Assembly: GCA_030052745.1 (NCBI GenBank)
Contig: JANBVO010000015.1
Coordinates: 62,001 to 126,000 of the forward strand
Length of the DNA stretch: 64,000 bases
Source of the DNA: Pleurostoma richardsiae
Taxonomy: Eukaryota > Ascomycota > Sordariomycetes > Calosphaeriales > Pleurostomataceae
Direction: 5' to 3'
Positions 23,012 through 31,703 of this stretch are shown piece by piece. A program made the translations under genes and the position numbers. Every line of letters begins with the position of its first letter. Position 1 is the first letter of the stretch. The notes below the pieces were generated by a model. The model was not told where the DNA came from, did no database searches, and was given only the letters and a program-made list of their open reading frames with translations.

Positions 23012-24685
23012 TCACATGACGGACATGACGCCCTTTTCACTTACGGGCGAGGCCTTCTGGCCGCCATCGTCTTGGTCCTCCACGTAAGAGGTGGACTCTA
23101 CCGCAGCTATCGTCTCGAAGCCGAAGATCGTCTTGGAGACGTACGTGTCTCGCGGAGGGAAAGCAAGCGACAGAGCGTAATAGAGGAACACCGACGTCGT
23201 GAAGCCGAACAGCCAGTTGAAGCTGTACAGGTGCCTGGAGCCCTCACTGATGGAGACTGTCGAGGAATTGATACTGTAGGCCAGGCCCGGCAGGTTGGGC
23301 GAGGACGAGACTAGAAGTGCCAGCAGTGCGCGCCAGTTGATTCCATGCCAGTAATGGTAGCGCCCGTTTGGGTCGTACATGGCGGGAACGTCCACCTTTT
23401 GCCTCCGCACGAGCCAGTAGTCCGACACGAGGATTCCGGCGATGGGTCCCAGGAAGACGGCATAGCCGCCCATGAAGGAGAGAAAGGACGACGCCGAGGC
23501 CAAGATCTTCCAGGGGACAAAGACCCAGCCGCCGGCGAGGGCGGTGATGATGCAGCCACGGCGAATATTGACGTAACGGGGGAACAGGACGGTCAGGTCG
23601 TTGGCGGCTGATATGCAGTTTGATGTGATGTTGGACCCGACCTGGACAATGAACCAAGCACAGGCAGCGAAGAACGCGGCAGCACGTCCTCCAGAGCCCA
23701 TCTCCAGCCACTTCCCCAATATGTCGAGGGGGTTCCAGTAGTACTCGCCCCAGATGGCGTAGCCCGCCGAGGTCGTGATGATGCCTAACACCGAGCAGAT
23801 AGTGAAGATGAAGGGGATGAAGGGGAGCTGGATATACTGGACGGTCCGATTCTGCGAGTACCGGGAAAAGTCGGCGATGTTACACGCCATGGTCGACCAG
23901 GAACCGGTGATCGACGTCATGCAGGAGATCCAGAGCCACGCCCGCTCTGAGCCGGACACCGTGGCAGGCTGCGAGAAGATGGTCCCCGAGCCGCCTGCCT
24001 TGTTAACGCACCATCCTAGCATGGCCAGGGCGGTGATGGGAGCGACGATGATCTTTGCGAGGAAGAGCCACTTGAGCTTCTGCGGCGGAACAAGCAGCAG
24101 AGGCATCTGGATGAGCCAAAAAATGAAGTACGAGACCATGCCCTGCGTATCGATGCCTGCACTGGATGGCAGGCTGTTACTCAGGTGGCCGTACGAGGGC
24201 CAGATAGCGCGCAGCATGATAGTTATGCATTGACTGCCGCTGACGCTCTGGATTCCGAGCCAGAAGGCGGCCAGAACCGCACGGGAGACGATACAGTAAT
24301 ATGCCAGGTAGTATCCGAACCCGGCCCTCACCGCCACGGAAAAGGGAATATGAAGACGTGCACCGAGAGATCCGTTTAGCACCATGGGCACCGCCACTGA
24401 CGAGGTTCCCACCACAACGATAGGAATGGCGTCTCTCCACGTCAAGCCGACAGCAATGATGGAGGACGCTGCCTCCCAGGTGCCGATGTTGATGGCGTCG
24501 GATGCCCAGTAGCCCATCCACGTCCACATGTTCCAGGTCTGCTTCTCCGGCGGTACAGGGTCCATGTCCGAGTTGGACCACACGTGAGGAGGTGCGAGTG
24601 TCGATGTCTGCTTGGGAAGCCGCCATGACGAAGCATCTGTCAGGCGCGCCCTGACCTTATGCGTTGCGGAGCCTACCCAGGCCAT
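23012..24685 (-). CDS. NCS1-family nucleobase permease (Fur-type)
   Basis: A single exon of 557 aa. About 12 hydrophobic helices. NCS1 hallmarks: the N-terminal block TWNMWTWMGYWASDAINIGT, GARLHIPFSVAVRAGFG, the helix-6 region with ACNIADFSRYSQN, and NPLDILGKW later. The family imports uracil, allantoin, uridine, hydantoins, purines or thiamine precursors across the plasma membrane with protons. The length and N-terminal block place it nearer the Fur (uracil/allantoin) than the Fcy (purine-cytosine) branch, but substrate cannot be assigned by eye. It is transcribed away from the XanA-like dioxygenase gene across a 730-bp spacer with two GATA-type sites, suggesting joint control of uptake and use of a nitrogenous base. 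Confidence 0.93.
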   Translation of the reverse strand: MAWVGSATHKVRARLTDASSWRLPKQTSTLAPPHVWSNSDMDPVPPEKQTWNMWTWMGYWASDAINIGTWEAASSIIAVGLTWRDAIPIVVVGTSSVAVPMVLNGSLGARLHIPFSVAVRAGFGYYLAYYCIVSRAVLAAFWLGIQSVSGSQCITIMLRAIWPSYGHLSNSLPSSAGIDTQGMVSYFIFWLIQMPLLLVPPQKLKWLFLAKIIVAPITALAMLGWCVNKAGGSGTIFSQPATVSGSERAWLWISCMTSITGSWSTMACNIADFSRYSQNRTVQYIQLPFIPFIFTICSVLGIITTSAGYAIWGEYYWNPLDILGKWLEMGSGGRAAAFFAACAWFIVQVGSNITSNCISAANDLTVLFPRYVNIRRGCIITALAGGWVFVPWKILASASSFLSFMGGYAVFLGPIAGILVSDYWLVRRQKVDVPAMYDPNGRYHYWHGINWRALLALLVSSSPNLPGLAYSINSSTVSISEGSRHLYSFNWLFGFTTSVFLYYALSLAFPPRDTYVSKTIFGFETIAAVESTSYVEDQDDGGQKASPVSEKGVMSVM

Positions 24686-25415
24686 GATGGATTGTCGAGC
24701 GGTTTGGATGTCAGTCAGGTCCGGCAGGCACGTGTCGAATAGGTGATCCTTGGTGAAAGGCGAGGGGACATGGGGGACAGAAATTCATCCACGTGGATGC
24801 TGGCCGAGAATTTAACGATATTCAAGGTGTGCTCTCGGCTCCAGCAGTCAAGCCTCAAAGACCTACAAAGTCTGCAAGCTGCCAGCGACCCGGGAATCTC
24901 CAAATCTATTGACAGGGGTTAAGGGACTTTACGGTCTGGAGATACCGCCGCCATCGGCTGAGATAGAACTGGTCCGAACCAGCGCCTATCGTCCAGCCAG
25001 AAGCTTGCGAAGCGGCGCGGGTGATTCTGACTCGAGATGCTATGCATACGCCAATATCCGATACTGGGACTGAGGATCGTGGTGAATTTGTGGCGCCGAG
25101 ACTTCGGGCCCCGTAGCGGCGTCGGACGAGATCAAACTCGGCCGGACCATCCAATCACAGCGCTGGGGATAATCAGCGGCAGTCACCCATCGTCCCCGAA
25201 GGCCGGGGCCGGTGATGATGGCAGCTAAGACTTGGTGGAGGAGTTGCTGGTGCCGGGCCAGATGACACTCGACCGGCTCATAAAAATTCGGGCTCGACTG
25301 CGGAGTAGTCTTTGCATAATTGACTTCGGATTCAGCCTCTAGCCACGGGCCAAAGGAGATAGTGTGCTAGGACGACTCGTATGCGTCGTTCTAAGAGGCA
25401 GGCTGTCCTGATTCT
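24686..25415. promoter_or_regulatory. Divergent promoter region, NCS1 permease / XanA-like gene
   Basis: 730 bp shared by two diverging genes. Two matches to the fungal GATA-factor consensus HGATAR are seen: AGATAG at 24961-24966 and AGATAG at 25357-25362 (about 55-60 bp before the dioxygenase start). AreA/NIT2-type GATA factors use such sites in nitrogen-regulated genes. I found no exact TCGG-N6-CCGA site of the purine regulator UaY. Confidence 0.45.
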
Positions 25416-26830
25416 GTGCCCAAGATGTCGCCCGCGAGAATAGATACGCATCGCTTCGAGGTGCGCCCGCTTTCTCCTGCTCTGCGCAAGCAGACAGATG
25501 TCGGGGCGGAAGTCGTCCTTACAGACGGCCGACAGCTCATCGACCCAGACGACATCAGTGACAAAGACCGTGCACTGCTGCGAAACGCGCTGTACGAGCA
25601 CTCGGTCTTGGTGGTCCGCAACCAGAAGGGTATCGACCCGAATGTGCTCCCAAAATTAGCTGCCGTCTGGGACGATCAGGTCAAATCGACGCACTCCGGC
25701 GGAGAAAAGATGGTCAAAGACGCTAACAGCATCCTGTCGCGCAACGGTGGTGACAGGATCCCTCGAGCGCCTCAGGTGTCGGTACTCGGCAGTGGGACTT
25801 TCAGGAACTACGAGGGCATTGACGAACTGAAGCTGCGACATGTGGTTAGTAAAACCTCTTCCTGGCGGCTGCAAAAGGCAGCATCATCCTAACTCAAGGC
25901 TGTGGTCTATCTTCAGAACCAAAGTGAATTCCACGCTCAGCCCCTCTCTGAGGACGAGGTTCAAGAGGGCCAGACGAGGTTCTACCGGTGGCATATGGAC
26001 GCACCGCTGTATGAGCGGCTGCCTGGGAGGGTCACAGTTATCCACGGCATTCTTGTTCCCACAGGCCAAGACCAGAAAGTCGTCTTTGAGGATGGCAAAG
26101 TGTTACCGGTGGCTCCTGGTGCGACTGCATGTGCGTAACTAGTGTCCCCTACCCCTTGACCTCTTCTTCGGGAGCTCCGATTACTGACATGAGGTATGTG
26201 CTGTTGCTCAGTTGTCTCGGGAGCAAAAGCATTCGAGCTTCTCACTCCAGATGAACAAGAGTTTGCTCTTAACACTACCATACAGTATGCGCCGCGTGCA
26301 TATGAGTGGATCCGCGACTGCAAGGCCACTTCAGATGGGCTTACGATTGCCGGGGTGGGGAAGGAGAGAGACCTCGCTGATCTCCCGGCGTGGACCTGGG
26401 ACAAGGTGCAGAGCCATCCGGTATGTATCCTCTGCGTAACTGTGTCACTGTAAATATGTTGGTATAACGCTAATGTACCTCGCCTGGTCAGATGGTGTGG
26501 AAGAACCCTGGAGATCCGAGCAGGCCGCTCCTGCAGATCCTGGGCTGCTGCGTTTACTCGCTGAGAACCAGGGATCCTAAGACAGGAGAGTTCACGGAGA
26601 CGACAGACCTAGCCGAAGTGCGCCGGATAGTCCATTCCTTGCAGAAGAAGACAATGTCTCCGGAATATGTATACGCACATGCGTGGAAGGAGGGCGACCT
26701 CGTCATCTTCCACAACAAGGGCGTCTGGCACAGCATTACGGGAAACCTCGACGGCGTCGAGAGGCTCCTCTGGCAATGCACGATGGAAAGCGGTTCCGCT
26801 CCAGAGGCGGCCCTGCCTCTGCAGCCATGA
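25416..26830 (+). CDS. XanA-like Fe(II)/2-oxoglutarate-dependent dioxygenase (TauD family)
   Basis: Four exons: 25416 (or ATG 25425)-25844, 25917-26130, 26212-26420 and 26492-26830, giving 396 aa (393 from the second ATG). Splicing yields LRHV-NQSEFHAQPL and PGATA-FVSGAKAFELL, both in phase. The iron-binding facial triad is visible: His166 and Asp168 in YRWHMDAPLYE and His361 in NKGVWHSITG (numbering from 25425), with Arg372 for 2-oxoglutarate. The blocks RIPRAPQVSVLG, the HMD region and MVWKNP resemble Aspergillus XanA, which hydroxylates xanthine to uric acid without molybdenum cofactor. A related substrate is possible. Neighbour: the divergent NCS1 base permease supports a role in nucleobase use. 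The 3' end is tail to tail with the EFM3-type gene, 114 bp apart. Confidence 0.85.
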
Positions 26831-26944
26831 GGAGCAGGGCCATAGAAGATCAAGCAGCGTGGAATAGACGCGTCTGGAAAAGAGAACTCGCGTAACAAAA
26901 CTCGAGATGTTCACGCATACTAGCCTGCCGAGGAATTTGAGCAC

Positions 26945-28099
26945 CTACTTGCTGATCCCATCAAATGTGTGCCATAGATGACAGATGTGGATAGGCGGCT
27001 GATCATTATAGAACGGGCCCTCCTGGTTTTCCCTCGCTGGCACCGGGAATGCCACGGGCTCAATGGTGAAGCCAACCTTGTGACAGACGGTCTGAAACGT
27101 CTCGAACGTGGCCCTGTTACGCTCCGTTGCGGCGATAATTATCTCGACCCGAGGAAACAGTACTGCAAGTTCCTCCAGCGTCGCCACTAGGGCGGGGATA
27201 ATACTCGAGTCGTAGGTGATATCCGCGCCGATGACCGCGTCGACAATGCGGCCGCCGTTCCAGTCCTTTTCTTCGGTACCCACGAGGGCGTGACCCCATT
27301 TGAGGTCCAGTGGCTTGACGAGATCCGTGCCTTGGAAACCATTCAGGAAGAAGTTGTCCGGTAGGTTGTTGACGACATCGTCTGACCCGTCGGAGGCGAT
27401 TGCCTGGGCGGCTCCCAGATACTTGGCACAGAGGATAGACAGGTACCCGGTTCCGGCCCCGAGCTCCAGCACCCGCTTCCCGCGAACAGAATCGGACCGG
27501 GAACAGAGATACCGGCCTAAGTGCAAAGCTGCCTCCCAGGTGCGTAAACCGGTGGTTCCAGCCGCGGAGATGAGGGCCCGCGACTCCAGGAGAGCAATGG
27601 TGGGACAACGCAAGACGAGATCCTGTTGAAGGGTGGGCAGATGATAGGTGACGTAGCATTTCTGCTGCGCAGCGGCGGTCTCTGAGGGTAGAGGCGCAGC
27701 AAGCATGGCCGCAAGGCTCGACATCAGATTGTCAGATATGCCCTGGTGCACGGTCAACGAACAAAACCGGGATATGCCGGAGCTTCTTGCGGGTAGAGAA
27801 AGAGACAACAAGTTCCGCTGACTTACATATTGATCCCAGTCCTCGATGGCGGACTCGATCCTGGCCACCAATTCCTTGAGCGTCCTGAGACGGTATCTTG
27901 GCGGAGGCAGGTACACAAGCGCAGCTTGACTGGCTCGATCGGGCTGGCAAAACAGTCTCGCGTAGAGCTCCTCCTGAATGTCATGCTCACGCAGGAACTG
28001 CCCATCAGGGTAGTCGAGCTGCTGCTCCAGCTGGAAGTACTGGCGACAGAACCGATCAACCTGGCCCCGGCAGTTCGATATGGTGGGGTTGTCCATCAT
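26945..28099 (-). CDS. EFM3/FAM86-type protein-lysine methyltransferase
   Basis: Two exons, 28099-27827 and 27742-26945, give 356 aa. The 84-nt intron is a multiple of three without a stop, so the unspliced frame also stays open; splicing joins DWDQY to GISDNLMSSLAAML. N-terminal helical FAM86-like region (LEQQLDYPDGQFLREHDIQE), then a class I SAM-binding domain: TWEAALHLGRYL, motif I VLELGAGTGYLSILCAKYLG, a later acidic motif ASDGSDDV, and VDAVIGADITYDSSII. Yeast Efm3 (YJR129C) and human FAM86A methylate a lysine of translation elongation factor eEF2 in the cytosol; this gene has the length and domain order of that family. It diverges from the eS24 ribosomal protein gene, a suggestive translation-related pair. 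Confidence 0.88.
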   Translation of the reverse strand: MMDNPTISNCRGQVDRFCRQYFQLEQQLDYPDGQFLREHDIQEELYARLFCQPDRASQAALVYLPPPRYRLRTLKELVARIESAIEDWDQYVSQRNLLSLSLPARSSGISRFCSLTVHQGISDNLMSSLAAMLAAPLPSETAAAQQKCYVTYHLPTLQQDLVLRCPTIALLESRALISAAGTTGLRTWEAALHLGRYLCSRSDSVRGKRVLELGAGTGYLSILCAKYLGAAQAIASDGSDDVVNNLPDNFFLNGFQGTDLVKPLDLKWGHALVGTEEKDWNGGRIVDAVIGADITYDSSIIPALVATLEELAVLFPRVEIIIAATERNRATFETFQTVCHKVGFTIEPVAFPVPARENQEGPFYNDQPPIHICHLWHTFDGISK

Positions 28100-28654
28100 G
28101 GTCCGAACAGTTGCAGCCTCAGGATGGGGTCTTTTCGACCCGCCCCAGGAGAAATAAGCGAAAGCTCCATGGGATCAGGAGAATTTACTGATATCAGTCC
28201 GGGGCCAGATGCACCGCGCAGACTACAGCGACGACGACGCTGGCGATGGATGGTCCAGGACGGGGACGCAAGCCGTCACGTGCAAAATTTATCCAAGGTA
28301 CTACTACAGGTGGGTACCTAGCTGATTAATTGGTTACCTAGGTACCGAACCAGCGTACCTAAGGCCACCTCGACTGAAGCCATTGGTGGCAATGGTGGGT
28401 ACGTCACCTGACCTACCCTAACCTGTTAGCTGCCTTGGCCGCTGAATAAGGCAGCGAGGCACAAACCCCAAATCCCCACTCGCGAAAATTTCCTGTTTGT
28501 GAGGTATTAGGGCTCAGGCCCAGAAAATCCAACCAGAGCCTCTCCACCCGCTCTGCCTCCTCCACCTCGCCGGCAGCCAAAATTTACCAGACAACGCAAC
28601 TTCTGTCTCGCCGCCAACCTCCAAGAGACAGCCCATCATCTCAATACCGCAAAC
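28100..28654. promoter_or_regulatory. Divergent promoter region, EFM3-type gene / RPS24
   Basis: 555 bp between two diverging translation genes. It contains a TACCTAGGTA palindrome (28335-28344) and two telobox-like hexamers in opposite orientation: CCCTAA at 28416-28421 and TTAGGG at 28507-28512. Such hexamers occur in ribosomal protein promoters of many fungi. Confidence 0.45.
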
Positions 28655-29593
28655 ATGGCGGACGCCGACACCCCCGTTACCCTGCGGACGCGCAAGTTCA
28701 TTCGCAACCCTCTCCTGGGTCGCAAGCAGATGGTTGTGTGAGTCTCGCCTCCCTCCCTTCTTCCCCCCCCGCCTTGAGCTTCGGTCTCTCGCTTGGCTTC
28801 CGAAATCATCTGTTGTTGCGGTGACGACGGCGATCGCGATTTTGACGGCGGCGGCGACGGCGACAGCGACAGGAGAAAGACGACGATTAAATACACAGCG
28901 CGATAACGACGGCAATGCCTTTCGCCAGCGGCAGCGACATGTCACGCGTCTCTGTATATCTCGCTCTGTTACTCAATCGCCCGCCTTGGCAACCGCATTC
29001 TCGGGGGATCGCAATGGAAAGACCCGGAAAGAAGAGAAGCCGAGAGCAGAGAATCCATGATGGAGAATTTAGCGGACAGCATGTTCAAGCGGAACTTTTT
29101 GCTGACTACTGCTTTTCCGGAACGATAGTGACATCCTCCACCCCGGCCGTCCTAACATCTCCAAGGATGAGCTGCGGGACAAGCTCTCGGGCATGTACAA
29201 GGCCAGCAAGGACCAGGTCAGCGTCTTCGGCCTGCGGACGCAGTTCGGTGGCGGCAAGACCACCGGTTTCGCCCTTGTCTATGACTCTCCTGAGGCGATG
29301 AAGAAGTTCGAGCCCAACTACAGGCTGGTGCGCGTCGGCATGGCTACCAAGGTCGAGAAGGCCAGCAGGCAGCAGCGTACGTACGCCCTCCGCGTTTATC
29401 CCACCACGGGACAAATCAATTAGATACCTGTCACTCTGGGCGGTTTCCCGCAATAGACAGAAGACGAGTCACAGACACGGAAAGAGGCTAACAGGATATT
29501 TTCACTCTTACAGGCAAGCAGCGCAAGAACCGACAGAAGACTCTCCGGGGAACGGCGAAGGTCAAGGGTGCGAAGGCGAAGAAGGAGAAATAA
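28655..29593 (+). CDS. RPS24: 40S ribosomal protein eS24
   Basis: Three exons, 28655-28737, 29129-29376 and 29514-29593, give 136 aa, the normal length of eS24. The sequence is highly conserved: [59 protein letters not shown], and the Lys/Arg-rich C-terminus [16 protein letters not shown]. It is a structural component of the small ribosomal subunit. The first intron is 391 nt, much longer than most introns here, with a GCTGAC branch point 23 nt before its AG; long first introns are common in ribosomal protein genes. The ATG context (AAACATGGC) is strong. It shares its promoter region with the EFM3-type gene. Confidence 0.98.
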
Positions 29594-31703
29594 ATGGCTG
29601 GCGGCGTTTCGTTTTCCTTCTCCTCTTTGGGTTTGCTTCCAGGTCGAGTTGGTCGGGCATTGGCCACTTTTTTGTGCAGATACACAATGAAACGCGTCCT
29701 TGGCGTCATCTGACGAAAGCTGGGTGATGGCGAGATGCGAGCAACGGAAGTCTTCCGGAATGGATCGTGCTGGCTTGGGACGGACAGGCCCGGACGCTTC
29801 TTGCCGGCACGATCATAGCATACAATAAAGGCGTTGCATGCGTGGCCACATATCTTTCTATCCGCCTCTACTATCAAGGAGTTGGGGGCATCCCCTGTGG
29901 TGTCTGACTGATCACTGGTGGTTGGGACCTCTTATAGAGAGAACAGGGCCAAATGTGTCGAGTCTGCCTGCCTGAGCGTTAACGAAGACGAAGAATCTGG
30001 ATCATAACGAATGGAGTTCAAGTAAGCCATCATTGCGGACGGGAGAGTGGCCATTGCTCTGCCCTCAGGCCGTCGTGCTTTGCTACGTCTCAAGGTGATG
30101 GATGCATCATGCATTGATTGCCGCTTGTACGTTCCTTGACCTGTCTCCATATGGATGACCCGCTCAACAGACCTCTATGCTCTGCAGAGCAGCACGCGAT
30201 GTCGTCGTCCTCGTTCTCACCGGTGTGCATCACCACTATATCTCTCCTCCCAAGCCTGGAGGTCCAGAGGTGTGACCCGCGTATTCTGCGGATATCCGGT
30301 GAGCAGTAGGGTGATGGACCCGCCGCGACACCCGCACACACCGCCTGCCGGCCTCTCCTTTTCGCGCCTCCACGGCGGAGCCCGCTGCTACCGGTGTCAG
30401 GATCGGCTTGTGCCACCCGCAATGCGTGTAGGTCCCCGGGGTCATGCCTGAGTAGTGCCCTGTCTGCCTGAATATCTGCAATGCCGTCTCGCTCACTCCC
30501 AAGCTCCTCGATCTCCTGTGTCAAATGCCGGAGTGACGCCAAGCGTGATCGCTTCTGCTCTTCCTGAGGTCTCGATCCTTGGCATCACTGACACCGTTGC
30601 AGAGACCGGTGTTCCTCTGGCATCAGGTATGTATAGTATAGACAGTGAGAGATGCCTCGAAGCATTACTAGTTGCCGTCAGGGGATACCTGCCAGCGGCG
30701 ATCTTCCTGAGACATCGACCGGCACCATCTTGGTCAGGGATGAAGGCGGTGTGGTAGAGGCAGCGGTGATGTGTGGCATCAGCGTGATAGCGAGGTGGAA
30801 GGTCGCTGTGAAGGTGCTAAAGGGGGGTGTCACTCCTTTGAAACTTCTGGGCTGGCTGCTCGGAGGACGTAGCGCCTCCAGAGGTCCTTGGGCTCATGTG
30901 GCAGAAGATCGGAGATATAGCCAAGAACAGCATAGATCATGATTGTGGAGAGATCCGCAAGGCAAAGGAGTCTTGCACACTCATGCCTCATCTATGCATT
31001 TGCCCCTGACATATTTGGTACCCTTGCAGCCCCCCATGGGAGAGTACATGTAGACTATGTGTAGCTGTGTAGTTTAAGGCTATTCGTCTCGTTGTGTCAT
31101 GAGTCTCATCCTGTGAGTAGCAAGCTATACCACCGTGGGTACGAGCCGTGACTACGAACTATGGGAAAAGCAGCCGTTGCCGAGGCGGACGGGATGGAGA
31201 GATGCACAGTCAGGGGCAACATACAATCACCACTCCGTGGGACAGTATGGTTGAACGACATCATGACGCACGTTGCTGGATTAGCCAGGGCGAGCACAGT
31301 CGATTGGAGGCTTATCGAGCGTTTCTGTTGCACTCATGTGCGCAGCAACGAACAGTCTTCTCTTTGTAGGGGAGAGAAGCATCTCACTAGCATCGTGGCT
31401 GACAGAGGCGATCTGCTCAGAAGCCCGGCAGACTTGGTCAAGAGTCCGGAAGTCCGAATAGTTCTTCACTGAGGAGGTTTTGGCACAGAGACAGAACGGA
31501 AGGTAGAAGGAGGACTCACACATACTGACAACTTCCATGTGTGGTATCATCTATCCGCCTATCAGGCAAGGGGCAACGCCATAATTTACGACAGCAGCAA
31601 AATAGGTATGCTCTTGCCTAAAAGCAACATGATATAACGATACATACGTTTTGACTGGACTGCTTATCCCCTGGTCAATATTCGTTTCCTAAGGAAACAG
31701 CTC
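29594..31703. other. 2.1-kb region between convergent genes, no gene recognised
   Basis: It lies between the ends of RPS24 (plus) and the coilin-like gene (minus). Several frames of 75-150 codons exist on both strands, but none resembles a known family or joins to another by plausible splicing. Long 3' UTRs or non-coding transcripts are possible. Confidence 0.45.

Noticed and set aside
24686-25415. A UaY-type site (TCGG-N6-CCGA) in the permease/dioxygenase promoter
   Set aside because: TCGG and CCGA occur near 24955-24978 but with a 16-nt gap, not 6.
28738-29128. snoRNA in the long RPS24 intron
   Set aside because: The only ATGATGG/CTGA pair is about 45 nt apart without a terminal stem; the CTGA is better explained as the intron branch point.
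30090-30542. 150-codon minus-strand frame with a helical-looking start
   Set aside because: No family, no neighbours in frame by plausible splicing, and the acidic/helical start is too short to argue for a protein.
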